Shown: positions 1 through 8,537, counted from the stretch's first letter. The stretch: 64,000 bases of DNA from Arthrobacter crystallopoietes (GCF_002849715.1 NZ_CP018863.1:1116001-1180000); one strand, 5' to 3'. Numbers and translations are program-made. The notes: generated by a model from the sequence alone, not told the origin.

Positions 1-42
1 CCATGAGCTGATCCTAAGGAAGACGACAGCGGGTTGCAGAAG

Positions 43-51
43 TTATCCACA
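43..51 (+). promoter_or_regulatory. Single DnaA-box-like 9-mer
   Basis: The sequence TTATCCACA matches the consensus DnaA box exactly and lies 24 bases before the thioesterase start. It is isolated: no second box or AT-rich unwinding region is visible nearby, so it is not an origin. It may be a DnaA-responsive promoter element or chance. Confidence 0.3.
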
Positions 52-75
52 GCCTGCATCGGTTAGGGTCAAGTA

Positions 76-513
76 ATGAACAATGGCGACATCACCTTCC
101 ATACCCGCAAGTGGGTGCGGCCCGAAGACCTCAATGCTAACGGCACGCTCTTCGGCGGCAGCCTGCTGCGCTGGATTGACGAGGAAGCCGCCATCTACGC
201 CATCGTCCAGCTCGGCAACGGGATGGCGGTGACCAAATACATGTCCGAGATCAACTTTGTCAGTTCCGCCCAGCAGGGAGACCTGATCGAGATGGGGCTG
301 ACAGCCACGCATTTCGGCCGGACCTCGCTGACGATGCGAGCCGAAGTACGCAACATGTTCACCCGCCAGTCCATCCTGACCATCGAGAAAATCGTCTTCG
401 TCAATCTCGGTGTGGACGGCTTGCCCGCGCCGCACGGCTACACCGAGATTACGTATGACCGCGACCGGGTGCCGTCCCAGCACCTGGACCGCATGCCGCC
501 GCCTCAGCACTGA
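76..513 (+). CDS. Acyl-CoA thioesterase, hotdog fold (YciA/BACH type)
   Basis: A 145-residue single hotdog-domain protein that probably hydrolyses acyl-CoA to free acid and CoA in the cytosol. Visible family signatures are the N-terminal segment ending in NGTLFGGSLLRWIDEEAA (about residues 22-39), where the Asp of the WIDE motif is the usual catalytic acid, then KYMSEINFVSSAQQGD (about 55-70) and the central strand with FGRTSLTM. Length agrees with one-domain YciA-like enzymes, which act as hexamers of hotdog dimers. The ATG at 76 is the first in-frame start. It converges on the DUF2695 gene with only 12 bases between stops. Substrate chain length cannot be read from sequence. Confidence 0.85.
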   Translation: MNNGDITFHTRKWVRPEDLNANGTLFGGSLLRWIDEEAAIYAIVQLGNGMAVTKYMSEINFVSSAQQGDLIEMGLTATHFGRTSLTMRAEVRNMFTRQSILTIEKIVFVNLGVDGLPAPHGYTEITYDRDRVPSQHLDRMPPPQH

Positions 514-525
514 TTCCGGCGGCAC

Positions 526-915
526 TCACCAGCGGGGAACCGGCCGCCAGAGCGGGCACGGCTTCGTTGACCCGGGGCGCACGCTCATGCACACCGGCAC
601 GGCTTGTTCGGCCACGTCGGCTAACTCGTCGATATGGAAATACAACGGGTCTACCTCGTATGCGAAGCAGAAAATCTCGCAGTCGCAGTAGGCACCCATT
701 CGTCCCAGCCGCCCTTCCAAGACGGTGGCGCGCGGAGCCGTAGTTTCACGGAACCTTGCAGTCCAGCGCAGTCCCCGGCGCCCGTTTTCAAGCATGCGCC
801 AGACGTAGCAGGCCAGGCATTCTCCGGTGCTTGGCTCACTCATCCATCGGCCGACGGCGGGCCGTTCCAGCTCGATACCTCCACCGCCCGCCAGCGCATA
901 CCGGCCATCATCCAT
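526..915 (-). CDS. DUF2695 domain protein
   Basis: A 129-residue protein of unknown function. Its middle part (about residues 30-85) carries the pattern GECLACYVWRML, then PRATVLEGRLGRMGAYCDCEIF. This fits the actinobacterial DUF2695 family, which is known for conserved Cys residues in this arrangement. The Cys pairs (CLAC and CDC) suggest metal binding, but that is an inference. The ATG at 915 has an AGAGG ribosome site five bases upstream. The C-terminal 40 residues look unrelated to the domain. It is convergent with the thioesterase gene and has no obvious operon partner. Confidence 0.65.
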   Translation of the reverse strand: MDDGRYALAGGGGIELERPAVGRWMSEPSTGECLACYVWRMLENGRRGLRWTARFRETTAPRATVLEGRLGRMGAYCDCEIFCFAYEVDPLYFHIDELADVAEQAVPVCMSVRPGSTKPCPLWRPVPRW

Positions 916-1079
916 AGCGCCTCTGCCTTTTCATATCCCCAATGCTTCGCTGGGCAGCCGGGGCCGTGACAGGGGCGCTGGTCCGGATGTGCGTCAAGAG
1001 CCCGCATGCCGGAGCTGTGGAGGGAGTGCCTGCGCCCTGCCGCACGGGCAACAGGCGCGGCCAAAAACCGCTTTCGCCT

Positions 1080-2294
1080 TCAGGTTTGGCGGCGGCTCTC
1101 CTGGAAGCGAATGATGCGCTCCACGGCTTCGGCCACGGCCTCCCGACCCGCAGCGAAAGAGAGCCGGACGGAACGGCTGCCGCGAACGGCGTCGAAATCG
1201 GAGCCTGGCACCAGCGCGACACCTTCCTGTTCCAGCAGCGCGCGGCAGTAATCGCCGGAGTCCGTAAAACCGGCCAGCTGGTCCCCCAGCTCGGCGTAAA
1301 GATAGAACGCCCCGTCGGCCGGCGCGGCCGTTCCCCACTGAAGCCTGCCGAGGTTGTCCAGCAGGATCCGCCGGATCGCGGCGAATTCGGCCACGGCGGC
1401 CTCGGCCTCGCTGTAGGAGTCCTCGCTGAAGGCTTCGACGGCCGCCAGTTGAGCCGGCGCAGGCGGGCACAGCGCCACATTGCCGGCGAGCGCTTCCATT
1501 GCCGGAGCTAGGTCCCGCGGCATCAGTGCCCAGCCCAGCCGCCAACCGGTCATCCCCCAGTACTTTGAAAACGAGGAAATAACGACGCCGGTCCGGTCCA
1601 TTTCCCAGGCACACACACCCCGGGCGTCGGGCGCCTGGGGGTCGGCGGGGTAGGTGATGCCGTGGTAGATCTCGTCGCTGACCAGCCGCACTCCGTTGAC
1701 CGCACACCACTGCGTCAGCGCGGCAAGCTCCGCGCGGGAGACCATCGTTCCCGTCGGATTCGCCGGCGAGGCGAGGATCAACCCGGCGAGCGGACCGTGC
1801 GCGGCAGCTGCAGCGTCCAGCAGGGCGGGCGTCGGCTGGTAGCGCTCGGCCGGACCGCAGTCGATCTCCACCACCTCGCAGCCCAGCGAGCTGAGGATGT
1901 TCCGGTAGGCAGGGTAACCGGGCCGGGCCAGCGCCACCCTGTCCCCCGGGTTGAAGGCGGCCAGGAACGTGAGCATGAACGCGCCCGAGGAGCCGGTGGT
2001 GATGGCCACGTCATCGCGCTCGACTTCCAGCCCGTACCAGCGGCGGTAGTGCCCCGCCACGGCTTCGCGCAGTTCGCTGATCCCCAAGGCGCTGGTGTAC
2101 GTCAGGGGCATGCCGGAGGCGTGTACCTCCGCAGCCTTCGCCGACACACCCCGAGGCGCCCCGCCGGAGGGTTCGCCGGCGCACAGCGAGATCACGTCCC
2201 GTCCCGCCGCCCGCATCTGGGCGACCCGGTGCAGTATCTTCATGACTTCGAAGTGCGGAACGAGGGCGCGGTCAGCCACCTTCAGCGGGTTCAA
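1080..2294 (-). CDS. PLP-dependent aminotransferase, class I/II
   Basis: A 404-residue fold-type I aminotransferase of the aspartate aminotransferase superfamily, predicted to move amino groups between an amino acid and 2-oxoglutarate. Key residues are visible: the cofactor-stacking region GSSGAF (101-106), PANPTG with Asn179, Asp207 and Tyr210 in LVSDEIYHG, the Schiff-base Lys244 in SSFSKYWGMTGWR, and Arg252 nearby. The likely start is a TTG at 2294, 14 bases after the stop of the universal stress gene, so the two probably form an operon. A later GTG at 2279 is an alternative start. The amino-acid substrate cannot be assigned. Confidence 0.85.
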   Translation of the reverse strand: MNPLKVADRALVPHFEVMKILHRVAQMRAAGRDVISLCAGEPSGGAPRGVSAKAAEVHASGMPLTYTSALGISELREAVAGHYRRWYGLEVERDDVAITTGSSGAFMLTFLAAFNPGDRVALARPGYPAYRNILSSLGCEVVEIDCGPAERYQPTPALLDAAAAAHGPLAGLILASPANPTGTMVSRAELAALTQWCAVNGVRLVSDEIYHGITYPADPQAPDARGVCAWEMDRTGVVISSFSKYWGMTGWRLGWALMPRDLAPAMEALAGNVALCPPAPAQLAAVEAFSEDSYSEAEAAVAEFAAIRRILLDNLGRLQWGTAAPADGAFYLYAELGDQLAGFTDSGDYCRALLEQEGVALVPGSDFDAVRGSRSVRLSFAAGREAVAEAVERIIRFQESRRQT

Positions 2295-2308
2295 TCAGGT
2301 GCCCGCTC

Positions 2309-2734
2309 TCAGGAATCGGTCTTGGCGATGTACACGTCGCAGGACGCGCGCTGCGCCACGGACGTTGCCACGCTGCCGAGCACCCGTCCCAGCCCCTTCA
2401 TCCCCACGTTGCCCACCACGATCAGCCGCGCGTCCACGCGCTCGGCCTCCTCGATCAGGACGTCCTGCGGCTTGCCGTGCAGCGCGGCATAACTGGTGTG
2501 AAGCCCCTCGGTAGCGAGATCCTCGGTAGCCTTCTTGGCCACTTTTTCGGCCGTTGATGAGTCCGACAGGTACCACTTATCGTTCCCGATGCGCACCACC
2601 TCGGCGTTATCGGTCGCATGGGCGGTGACCACCCGCAGCTCCGCCGACAGTCCGGCGGCAAGCTGTGCGGCAGTTCGGGCGGCCTTCATCGAAGTTTCGC
2701 TGCCATCAACTCCAACAATGATGATTCCTGCCAT
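2309..2734 (-). CDS. Universal stress protein (UspA family), single domain
   Basis: A 141-residue UspA-fold protein. It opens with the beta strand IIIVGVDGSETS (Asp of the nucleotide-binding region) and ends with the ATP-binding motif GNVGMKGLGRVLGSVATSVAQRASCDVYIAK, which is G-2X-G-9X-G(S/T)-like, so it probably binds ATP. The ATG at 2734 is chosen because GAGGAG lies seven bases upstream; longer in-frame readings run back across the divergent promoter and are not plausible. It is co-directional with and just upstream of the aminotransferase gene. The divergent neighbour is the galactarate-type dehydratase. Confidence 0.88.
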   Translation of the reverse strand: MAGIIIVGVDGSETSMKAARTAAQLAAGLSAELRVVTAHATDNAEVVRIGNDKWYLSDSSTAEKVAKKATEDLATEGLHTSYAALHGKPQDVLIEEAERVDARLIVVGNVGMKGLGRVLGSVATSVAQRASCDVYIAKTDS

Positions 2735-2826
2735 CGGGGTCTCCTCTTCGAGAATGTCATCGGGACCGCTCAGGGGCGGCTTGAAACCAACATACATGCG
2801 TTCCCGCAGTGCCTGCGGCAGATAGT

Positions 2827-2854
2827 ACTTGTAGTACAAGTCAGGCACTTGTAC
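2827..2854 (+). promoter_or_regulatory. GntR/FadR-type operator upstream of the aldarate dehydratase
   Basis: ACTTGTAGTACAAGT at 2827-2841 is a perfect seven-base inverted repeat around one central base. Its TTGTA-n-TACAA core fits sites bound by FadR-subfamily GntR regulators. A second ACTTGTAC half-site begins at 2847, 20 bases downstream. The site lies 50 bases before the dehydratase ATG and upstream of the divergent usp gene, so it could control both. The best candidate regulator is the FCD-domain protein encoded by the next gene (4109-4831); that link is inferred. Confidence 0.7.
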
Positions 2855-2890
2855 TATTTCAAGCATCGACAACCCGACTAAAGGACCCCG

Positions 2891-4069
2891 ATGACCGCCA
2901 CCACGTTCTCCAATCCACTCGCCGCGATCTCGGGCGGCGAAGCCACCACGGACCGCATCCGGCACGTGAAGCTCTCCACGCTGACGCTCCCGCTGCAGAC
3001 ACCGATCAGCGACGCCAAAGTCCTGACCGGCCGGCAGAAGCCGATGACCGAGATCGTGTTCCTCTTCGCCGAGATCACCACACAGGACGGCCACCACGGC
3101 ATTGGCTTCAGCTACTCCAAGCGCGCCGGCGGCCCCGCCCAGTACGCCCATGCCAAGGAGGTCGCGGACAACCTGATCGGGGAGGACCCTAATGACATCG
3201 GCCGGGTCTACCAGAAGCTGCTCTGGGCCGGCGCCTCGGTGGGCCGCAGCGGCGTCGCCACGCAGGCCATCGCCGCACTGGACATCGCGCTCTACGACCT
3301 CAAGGCCAAGCGGGCGAACCTGCCGCTGGCCAAACTCCTCGGCGCCTACCGCGATTCCGTGCAGACCTACAACACTTCCGGCGGCTTCCTGCAGGCCCCC
3401 ATCGAGGAGGTCAAGGAGCGCGCCAGCGCCTCACTGGCCGCGGGCATCGGCGGCATCAAGATCAAGGTGGGCCAGCCGGATACCAAGCTTGACCTGGCCC
3501 GCGTCACCGCCGTGCGCGAGCACCTCGGCGACGACGTGCCGCTGATGGTCGATGCCAACCAGCAGTGGGACCGGCCCACGGCCATGCGCTTCGGCCGGGT
3601 GCTCGAGCAGTTCAACCTGGTCTGGATCGAAGAACCTCTGGATGCGTACGACGCCGAAGGCCACGCCCAGCTGGCCAACGCCCTGGACACCTCGATCGCC
3701 ACCGGCGAGATGCTCTCCAGCGTCACCGAGCACATCAGCCTGATCAACAACCGCAGCGTGGACATCATCCAGCCGGACGCCCCGCGGATCGGCGGCATCA
3801 CGCCCTTCCTCCGCCTGGCAGCCCTGGCGGACCAGGCCGGGCTTCAGCTGGCACCGCATTTCGCCATGGAGATCCACCTGCACCTGGCCGCGGCCTACCC
3901 GCGCGAGCCGTGGGTGGAGCACTTCGAGTGGCTCAACCCGCTGTTCAACGAGCGGCTGGAAACCCGCGACGGCCGCATGATCGTCCCCAACCGGCCGGGC
4001 CTGGGCTTCACGCTCAGCGAGCAGGCCCATGCCTGGACCACGGACACGGTAGAGTTCGGCACGAACTAG
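2891..4069 (+). CDS. L-talarate/galactarate dehydratase-like enolase-superfamily enzyme
   Basis: A 392-residue member of the mandelate racemase branch of the enolase superfamily. It is predicted to dehydrate a C6 aldaric acid (galactarate or L-talarate) to a keto-deoxy product. Catalytic and metal residues are visible: Lys190-x-Lys192 in GIKIKVG, Asp221 in MVDANQQW, Glu247 in WIEEP, Glu273 in ATGEM, Asp296 in QPDAPRIGG and His323 in APHFAME. The LFAEITTQDGHHGIGFSYSKRAGG stretch near residues 58-81 resembles the lid of TalrD/GalrD enzymes. The ATG at 2891 follows an AAGGA box. The downstream GntR gene, the operator at 2827 and the glucarate genes nearby support an aldarate role; the exact stereoisomer used is uncertain. 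Confidence 0.78.
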   Translation: MTATTFSNPLAAISGGEATTDRIRHVKLSTLTLPLQTPISDAKVLTGRQKPMTEIVFLFAEITTQDGHHGIGFSYSKRAGGPAQYAHAKEVADNLIGEDPNDIGRVYQKLLWAGASVGRSGVATQAIAALDIALYDLKAKRANLPLAKLLGAYRDSVQTYNTSGGFLQAPIEEVKERASASLAAGIGGIKIKVGQPDTKLDLARVTAVREHLGDDVPLMVDANQQWDRPTAMRFGRVLEQFNLVWIEEPLDAYDAEGHAQLANALDTSIATGEMLSSVTEHISLINNRSVDIIQPDAPRIGGITPFLRLAALADQAGLQLAPHFAMEIHLHLAAAYPREPWVEHFEWLNPLFNERLETRDGRMIVPNRPGLGFTLSEQAHAWTTDTVEFGTN

Positions 4070-4108
4070 CCCGCCGAGAACCATCCCGCCGCAACAACAA
4101 GGACCATC

Positions 4109-4831
4109 ATGGCCGAGCCCGCCGCCGTCGACCGCGGTTCCTCCCGCAGCCTCACCCACTCCGTGGTGGAGCAGCTCAGGAGCAGCATTGTCGACGGCGG
4201 CATCGGTCCGGGCGACAAGCTGCCGGCGGAAAGCGCGCTCATGGCGCAGTTCGCCGTCAGCCGCACCGTCATCCGCGAGGCGATCTCGCGGCTGCAGGCG
4301 GCCGGACTGGTCGAGACCTACCGCGGCAAGGGCACGTACGTGCTGACCCGGCCCAGCGAGGAGTCCTTCACCGCCGGGCCGGAACAGATCCGCACCCCCG
4401 AGGACCGGCTGCAGCTGCTCGACTTCCGGCTCGGCCTGGAGGTGGAGGCCTCGGCCCTGGCCGCGCTGCGCCGGACCCCCACCCAGCTGGCCAAGATCGG
4501 CGGGGCGCTGGCGGACTTCCGCGCCGCCCGGAACAAGCCCAGCGAGGCGGTGGAGGCGGACTTCCGGTTCCACCGGGCCATCGCCGTGGCCACCAACAAC
4601 CGCTTCTACGTGGATCTGCTCGCCTCGCTCGGGCCTGCGATGATCGCCATGCCCCAGACCAGGCTGCTGGCGAACAACGACGACGGCGAGGAGACGCATT
4701 TCTCCCGCGTCGCCTTCGAACACGAGACGGTCTTTGACGCCATCGGCCGGCAGGACGCGCAAACGGCCGCCGCCGCGATGCGCACCCATCTGGCCAACTC
4801 CCGCGCGCGCCTGGGCCGCCGCCCCGACTAG
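4109..4831 (+). CDS. GntR-family transcriptional regulator, FadR/FCD subfamily
   Basis: A 240-residue regulator. The N-terminal winged helix spans about residues 10-78 and has the hallmark run ESALMAQFAVSRTVIREAISRL followed by the wing GLVETYRGKGTYVL. The C-terminal FCD ligand domain (about 100-235) is all-helical with metal-site His residues in FRFHRAIA and in FEHETVFDAI and MRTHL. It is 39 bases after the aldarate dehydratase gene and very probably senses an aldarate or its keto-deoxy product. The target is likely the palindrome at 2827. The gene is closed by a strong hairpin at 4844-4895. Confidence 0.88.
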   Translation: MAEPAAVDRGSSRSLTHSVVEQLRSSIVDGGIGPGDKLPAESALMAQFAVSRTVIREAISRLQAAGLVETYRGKGTYVLTRPSEESFTAGPEQIRTPEDRLQLLDFRLGLEVEASALAALRRTPTQLAKIGGALADFRAARNKPSEAVEADFRFHRAIAVATNNRFYVDLLASLGPAMIAMPQTRLLANNDDGEETHFSRVAFEHETVFDAIGRQDAQTAAAAMRTHLANSRARLGRRPD

Positions 4832-4843
4832 CAGTACCCAAAG

Positions 4844-4895
4844 TACAACGGCGGCTGCCGGCCTTTCGAACGAAAAGCCGGCAGCCGCCGTCGTA
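4844..4895. terminator. Bidirectional hairpin terminator
   Basis: Arms at 4844-4862 (TACAACGGCGGCTGCCGGC) and 4877-4895 pair over 19 bases with one mismatch around a 14-base loop. It sits between the convergent GntR and usp genes and ends in the CCGCCGTCGTA word that recurs across the window. No long T tract follows on either side. Confidence 0.8.
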
Positions 4896-4902
4896 CGCGG
4901 TA

Positions 4903-5304
4903 TTAGAAGCCGTCCGGTGCCTTGACCGCGAGGACCGGGCGGTCCGCCTGGAGCAGGATCCGCTGGGCCTGGCTGCCCATGATGAACTTCCCCACCTGGG
5001 AGCGCTTGCGCAGGCCGATGACGATCAGGGCGGCGTTGACATCGTCCGCGACGTCCATGAACTCGTCGGTCAGGTCATCGGTGTGGCCGGGCTGGCGCAC
5101 GGTGGCGGTGATGCCCGCGTCCGCGGCCCGCTGCACCAGCTCGGCAACCTGCTCGGGCGAGGCCAGGGCGGCATCCACCGGGGCGCCCTTGCGCGGGGAA
5201 TTGAGGATCACCATGTCCAGCCCGCGCAGTTTTGCTTCGGCAATGCCGGCGGTGAGCGCGGCTTCGCCTTCGGGGGTGGGCAGGTAGCCGACCAGGATAC
5301 TCAT
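4903..5304 (-). CDS. Universal stress protein linked to the Tct transporter operon
   Basis: A 133-residue UspA-fold protein: N-terminal strand SILVGYLPTPEGEAAL, and C-terminal LIVIGLRKRSQVGKFIMGSQAQRILLQADRPVLAVK, which contains the G-x2-G-9x-G type nucleotide loop in altered form (Lys-Phe after VG). The start ATG overlaps the stop of tctA by four bases, showing translational coupling as last gene of tctC-tctB-tctA-usp. A stress protein tied to a solute transporter may adjust uptake to energy state, but that is inference. Confidence 0.85.
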   Translation of the reverse strand: MSILVGYLPTPEGEAALTAGIAEAKLRGLDMVILNSPRKGAPVDAALASPEQVAELVQRAADAGITATVRQPGHTDDLTDEFMDVADDVNAALIVIGLRKRSQVGKFIMGSQAQRILLQADRPVLAVKAPDGF

Positions 5305-6842
5305 ACTGATTCCTTTTCATTCTTCTGCGACGGATCGTCGGTGTTGGTGGCCTTTTTGGCGCGGGCTTTCTTGAACAGAGACTGGATCAGCGGCAGGAAG
5401 ATGACCATCAGGAAGACCAGCAGCAGTACGCCGGAAATCGGGCGGGTGACGAAGCCGGCCGCGTCGCCGCCGAAGACCAGCAGCGAACGGCGCAGGTTCT
5501 CTTCCAGCAGGGCGCCGAGCACAAAGGCCAGCACCAGCGGCCCCGGCTCGAAACCGAACTTCTTCATCAGGTAGCCGATCACGCCGAAGAAGATGACCAG
5601 CCAGATGTCGAAGACGCTGTTGCGGATGGTGTAGACGCCGATCAGCGTGATCAGCACGGTGATCGGGGCCAGGATGGCGGCCCGCACGCGCAGGATCTTG
5701 ACGAAGATGCCCACCAGCGGGATGGACATGATCAGCAGCAGGATGTTCCCGATGTACATCGAGTTCACCACGCCCCAGAAGAGTTCCGGGTCGTTGGCCA
5801 CCAGCTGGGGGCCGGGCGTGACGCCCTGGATCAGCAGCGCGCCGAAGATGATCGCCATGGTGGCGTTGGCGGGGATGCCCAGGGTCAGCAGCGGGATGAA
5901 CGACGACGTTGCCGCCGCGTTGTTGGCCGATTCCGGTGCGGCCACGCCCTCTACCGCACCGCGGCCGAAGCGCTCGGGGTTCTTGGCGCGCTTCTTCTCC
6001 ATGGCGTAGGCGGCCAGCGAGGAGAGCGTGGCGCCGCCGCCAGGCAGGATGCCCAGGAAGAAGCCCAGAACGGAGCCGCGGCCGATGGCGCCGGAGGACT
6101 GCTTGAGGTCCTGGCGCGAGGGCCAGACGTTGGCCACCTTCGCCGGAGCCTGCACCTTATTGTGGCGCTGCTCCAGGTTGTAGAGGATCTCACCGAGCCC
6201 GAAGATACCCATGGCGATCGGCACGAAGTCGAGGCCGTCGGCAAGCGAGAGGCTGCCGAAAGTGAAGCGGGATTCACCGGTGAAGCCGTCGCGGCCCACC
6301 GTGGCGAGCAGCAGGCCGAGGCCCGCGGCGATGACGGACTTGAGCTTGCCGCCGTTGCTGACCGTGGCCACCAGGAGGATGCCCAGCAGCGCCAGGGCGG
6401 TGTATTCCGGCGGGCCGAAGTCCAGTGCGAAGCCCGCGACGATCGGGGCCAGCAGGGTCAGGCCGAAGATGGCAACGGTGCCGCCGATGAAGGAGCCGAT
6501 GGCCGCGATGCCCAGCGCCGTTCCGGCCTTGCCTTGCTTGGCCAGCGCGTAGCCGTCGAACACCGTGACAACGGCGGAGGCCTCGCCCGGCAGCCGCAGC
6601 AGCACGGACGTGATGGTGCCGCCGTACTGCGCACCGTAGAAGATGCCGGCCAGCATGATGATCGCGGTGACCGGCTCCACGCCGTAGGTCAGCGGCAGCA
6701 GGATCGCGATGGTTGCGGCGGGGCCGAGGCCCGGCAGCACACCGATCAGCATGCCGATCATGACGCCGAGCAGGCAGTACAACAGGTTCGTCGGTTCCAG
6801 CACCACGCCGAAACCGTTGATCACCGGTTCAAAAAATTCCAT
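5301..6842 (-). CDS. tctA: Tripartite tricarboxylate transporter permease, large subunit TctA
   Basis: A 513-residue polytopic membrane protein of the TctA family, the main 12-segment permease of the tripartite tricarboxylate transporter (TTT) system. The signature GVLPGLGPAATIAILLPLTYG is at about residues 33-53, and a second related loop LGILPGGGATLSSLAAY lies mid-protein, reflecting the internal duplication of the family. It is energised by an ion gradient and receives solute from TctC. The ATG at 6842 has AGGGAAG upstream; tctB ends ten bases before it. Given its neighbours, the solute is more likely an aldarate such as glucarate than citrate. Confidence 0.92.
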   Translation of the reverse strand: MEFFEPVINGFGVVLEPTNLLYCLLGVMIGMLIGVLPGLGPAATIAILLPLTYGVEPVTAIIMLAGIFYGAQYGGTITSVLLRLPGEASAVVTVFDGYALAKQGKAGTALGIAAIGSFIGGTVAIFGLTLLAPIVAGFALDFGPPEYTALALLGILLVATVSNGGKLKSVIAAGLGLLLATVGRDGFTGESRFTFGSLSLADGLDFVPIAMGIFGLGEILYNLEQRHNKVQAPAKVANVWPSRQDLKQSSGAIGRGSVLGFFLGILPGGGATLSSLAAYAMEKKRAKNPERFGRGAVEGVAAPESANNAAATSSFIPLLTLGIPANATMAIIFGALLIQGVTPGPQLVANDPELFWGVVNSMYIGNILLLIMSIPLVGIFVKILRVRAAILAPITVLITLIGVYTIRNSVFDIWLVIFFGVIGYLMKKFGFEPGPLVLAFVLGALLEENLRRSLLVFGGDAAGFVTRPISGVLLLVFLMVIFLPLIQSLFKKARAKKATNTDDPSQKNEKESV

Positions 6843-6851
6843 GAGTCTTCC

Positions 6852-7421
6852 CTAGAACAAATGCGGGACGGGCACGCCGAGGGCCACGACGAAGATCAGG
6901 TAGAAGGCGGCGACAACGGCGAAGCTGAGCACCGTGGACATCCGCCAGGTTTCCTTGCCCAGGAACCTCAGCCAGACGAACGTCAGCAGTAGGGACGGGA
7001 TCTCGAATCCGATGGTCCCCACCAGCAGCACAAAGCCGATCAGCGTGCCGACACCGGCGAGCACGGCCCAGCTCGAGGAGGAGAACTTCTCGGCGTCCAG
7101 CGTGTTCCGGCCGAAAACCGCCAGCGCGGTGGCCAGGACCACCAGCACCACGCTGATGATGAACGGCCACATGCCAGGCTCCGGCGCCTCGGGCGTCCCC
7201 AGCCCCATGCCCAGGGAGAGGAAAATGCCGGCAACGCCAATAACGACGACGACGGCGGCCGCCGCGATGTTGGCCAGCGGACCTGCTGCGGGGGGCTTGT
7301 CCTCGTCCCATTCGGCCGCGAGCTGCTCCGGCGTCAGATCATCGAGTACGGAGCCCGCCTCGGCGGCAGCGCGAACGTCGCTGCCGCCGAGGTTGGAACC
7401 ATCACCGTGTGGTGATGTCAC
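6852..7421 (-). CDS. tctB: Tripartite tricarboxylate transporter small membrane subunit TctB
   Basis: A 189-residue TctB-family protein. After a soluble, acidic N-terminal tail of about 45 residues come four hydrophobic spans: NIAAAAVVVVIGVAGIFLSLG, WPFIISVVLVVLATALAVFG, VLAGVGTLIGFVLLVGTIGF, and the C-terminal pair around LSFAVVAAFYLIFVVALG. TctB is poorly conserved in sequence, so assignment rests on length, topology and position between tctC and tctA. Its start overlaps the tctC stop by four bases. Confidence 0.85.
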   Translation of the reverse strand: MTSPHGDGSNLGGSDVRAAAEAGSVLDDLTPEQLAAEWDEDKPPAAGPLANIAAAAVVVVIGVAGIFLSLGMGLGTPEAPEPGMWPFIISVVLVVLATALAVFGRNTLDAEKFSSSSWAVLAGVGTLIGFVLLVGTIGFEIPSLLLTFVWLRFLGKETWRMSTVLSFAVVAAFYLIFVVALGVPVPHLF

Positions 7422-8434
7422 TTCTCGCCTCCGAGATCAATGCCGTATTCCTCCGTGAGGGCCTTGTACTTCTCGGCGTAGCCCTTCCAGTCTGCGGCCA
7501 GCTGCTCGCCGTCGATCTGGGTCGGAGTGAACAGGTTCTGCTCGTTGAACTCCTTGTACTTCTCCGACTCGAAGGCCGCGGTGAAGGCTTCCTTCAGCTC
7601 GGCGATGACCGGCTCCGGCGTGCCCTTCGGTGCTGCCACTGCGCGGTACTGGGACACCGGAACGTCGTAGCCTGCCTCGACGGCGGTGGGCGTGTCCGGC
7701 AGGTACTGGTTGCGCTCTTCGGAGAAGGTCACGATCGGCGTCAGCTTGCCGGCTTCGATCTGCGGCATGGCCTCGCCCAGCTGGATGGTCGCCAGGTCCA
7801 CCTGGTTGCCCAGCAGTGCGGTCATGGCCGGGGAGCCGCCGTCGAACGGTACGTCGGTTCCCTCAACCCCGGCCTGCTTGAACAGCAGTGCCTGGGCCAG
7901 CTGGCTGCCGGTGCCGACGCCGGTGGTGGCGAAGTTGAACTTCTTGTCGGCGCTGGTGATGTCCTCCATGGTCTTCAAGCCGGAGTCTGCATTGGCCACC
8001 AGCACGTAGTCGTCCTGGGAGATGCCGGTGATGACCTCGACGTCATCCAGCGAGACCGCTTCCTCCTCACTGACGGCCAGCGGAGTGATGGTGATTAGCG
8101 AGGCGTTGAGCAGAATCAGGTTCTGGCCGTCCGGCTCCATGGCGGCAACTTCCTTGGTGGCCAGAGCGCCGTTGGCACCGGGCTTGTTGACCACGGGAAT
8201 GGCCACGCCCAGCGGATCGGCAGCGTTCTCGGCGAGTGCACGGCCGATCCGGTCGGTGCTGCCGCCCGGGTCCTGGCCGATGGTCAGGGTCACGGGACCG
8301 GACGGGAACTCGCTACCATCTGCAGCTGCCCCGGAATCGGAAACATTCCCGCCGCAGGCGGACAGGCTCAGGGCAAGCGCCAGACCCGCGCTGGCGGACA
8401 CGGCCGCGCGGCGGGTGAGCTTGGATGCGAACAT
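7418..8434 (-). CDS. tctC: TTT-system solute-binding lipoprotein TctC (Bug family)
   Basis: A 338-residue extracytoplasmic binding protein of the Bug/TctC family. It starts with a lipoprotein signal: basic MFASKLTRRA, a hydrophobic core, and the lipobox LSAC with the lipidated Cys near residue 27. The mature part has the family features PSGPVTLTIGQDPGGSTDRIGRALAE at the ligand cleft and VVNKPGANGALATKEVA after it. It captures a carboxylate outside the membrane and hands it to TctAB. AAAAGGAG precedes the ATG at 8434. It is first in the operon and divergent from the LysR gene. Confidence 0.92.
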   Translation of the reverse strand: MFASKLTRRAAVSASAGLALALSLSACGGNVSDSGAAADGSEFPSGPVTLTIGQDPGGSTDRIGRALAENAADPLGVAIPVVNKPGANGALATKEVAAMEPDGQNLILLNASLITITPLAVSEEEAVSLDDVEVITGISQDDYVLVANADSGLKTMEDITSADKKFNFATTGVGTGSQLAQALLFKQAGVEGTDVPFDGGSPAMTALLGNQVDLATIQLGEAMPQIEAGKLTPIVTFSEERNQYLPDTPTAVEAGYDVPVSQYRAVAAPKGTPEPVIAELKEAFTAAFESEKYKEFNEQNLFTPTQIDGEQLAADWKGYAEKYKALTEEYGIDLGGEK

Positions 8435-8537
8435 TTAGGTCTCCTTTTGGATGGTGCAGGGTGTCGCGGCGGACCCGTGAACGGTTGTGAGGCCCATCAC
8501 CACTGCAAGGTGCTTCTGGAAGCCTAAGGACAGCTCA

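Noticed and set aside
43..51. Replication origin signal.
   Set aside because: One DnaA box only, with no cluster, AT-rich region or dnaA/dnaN genes.
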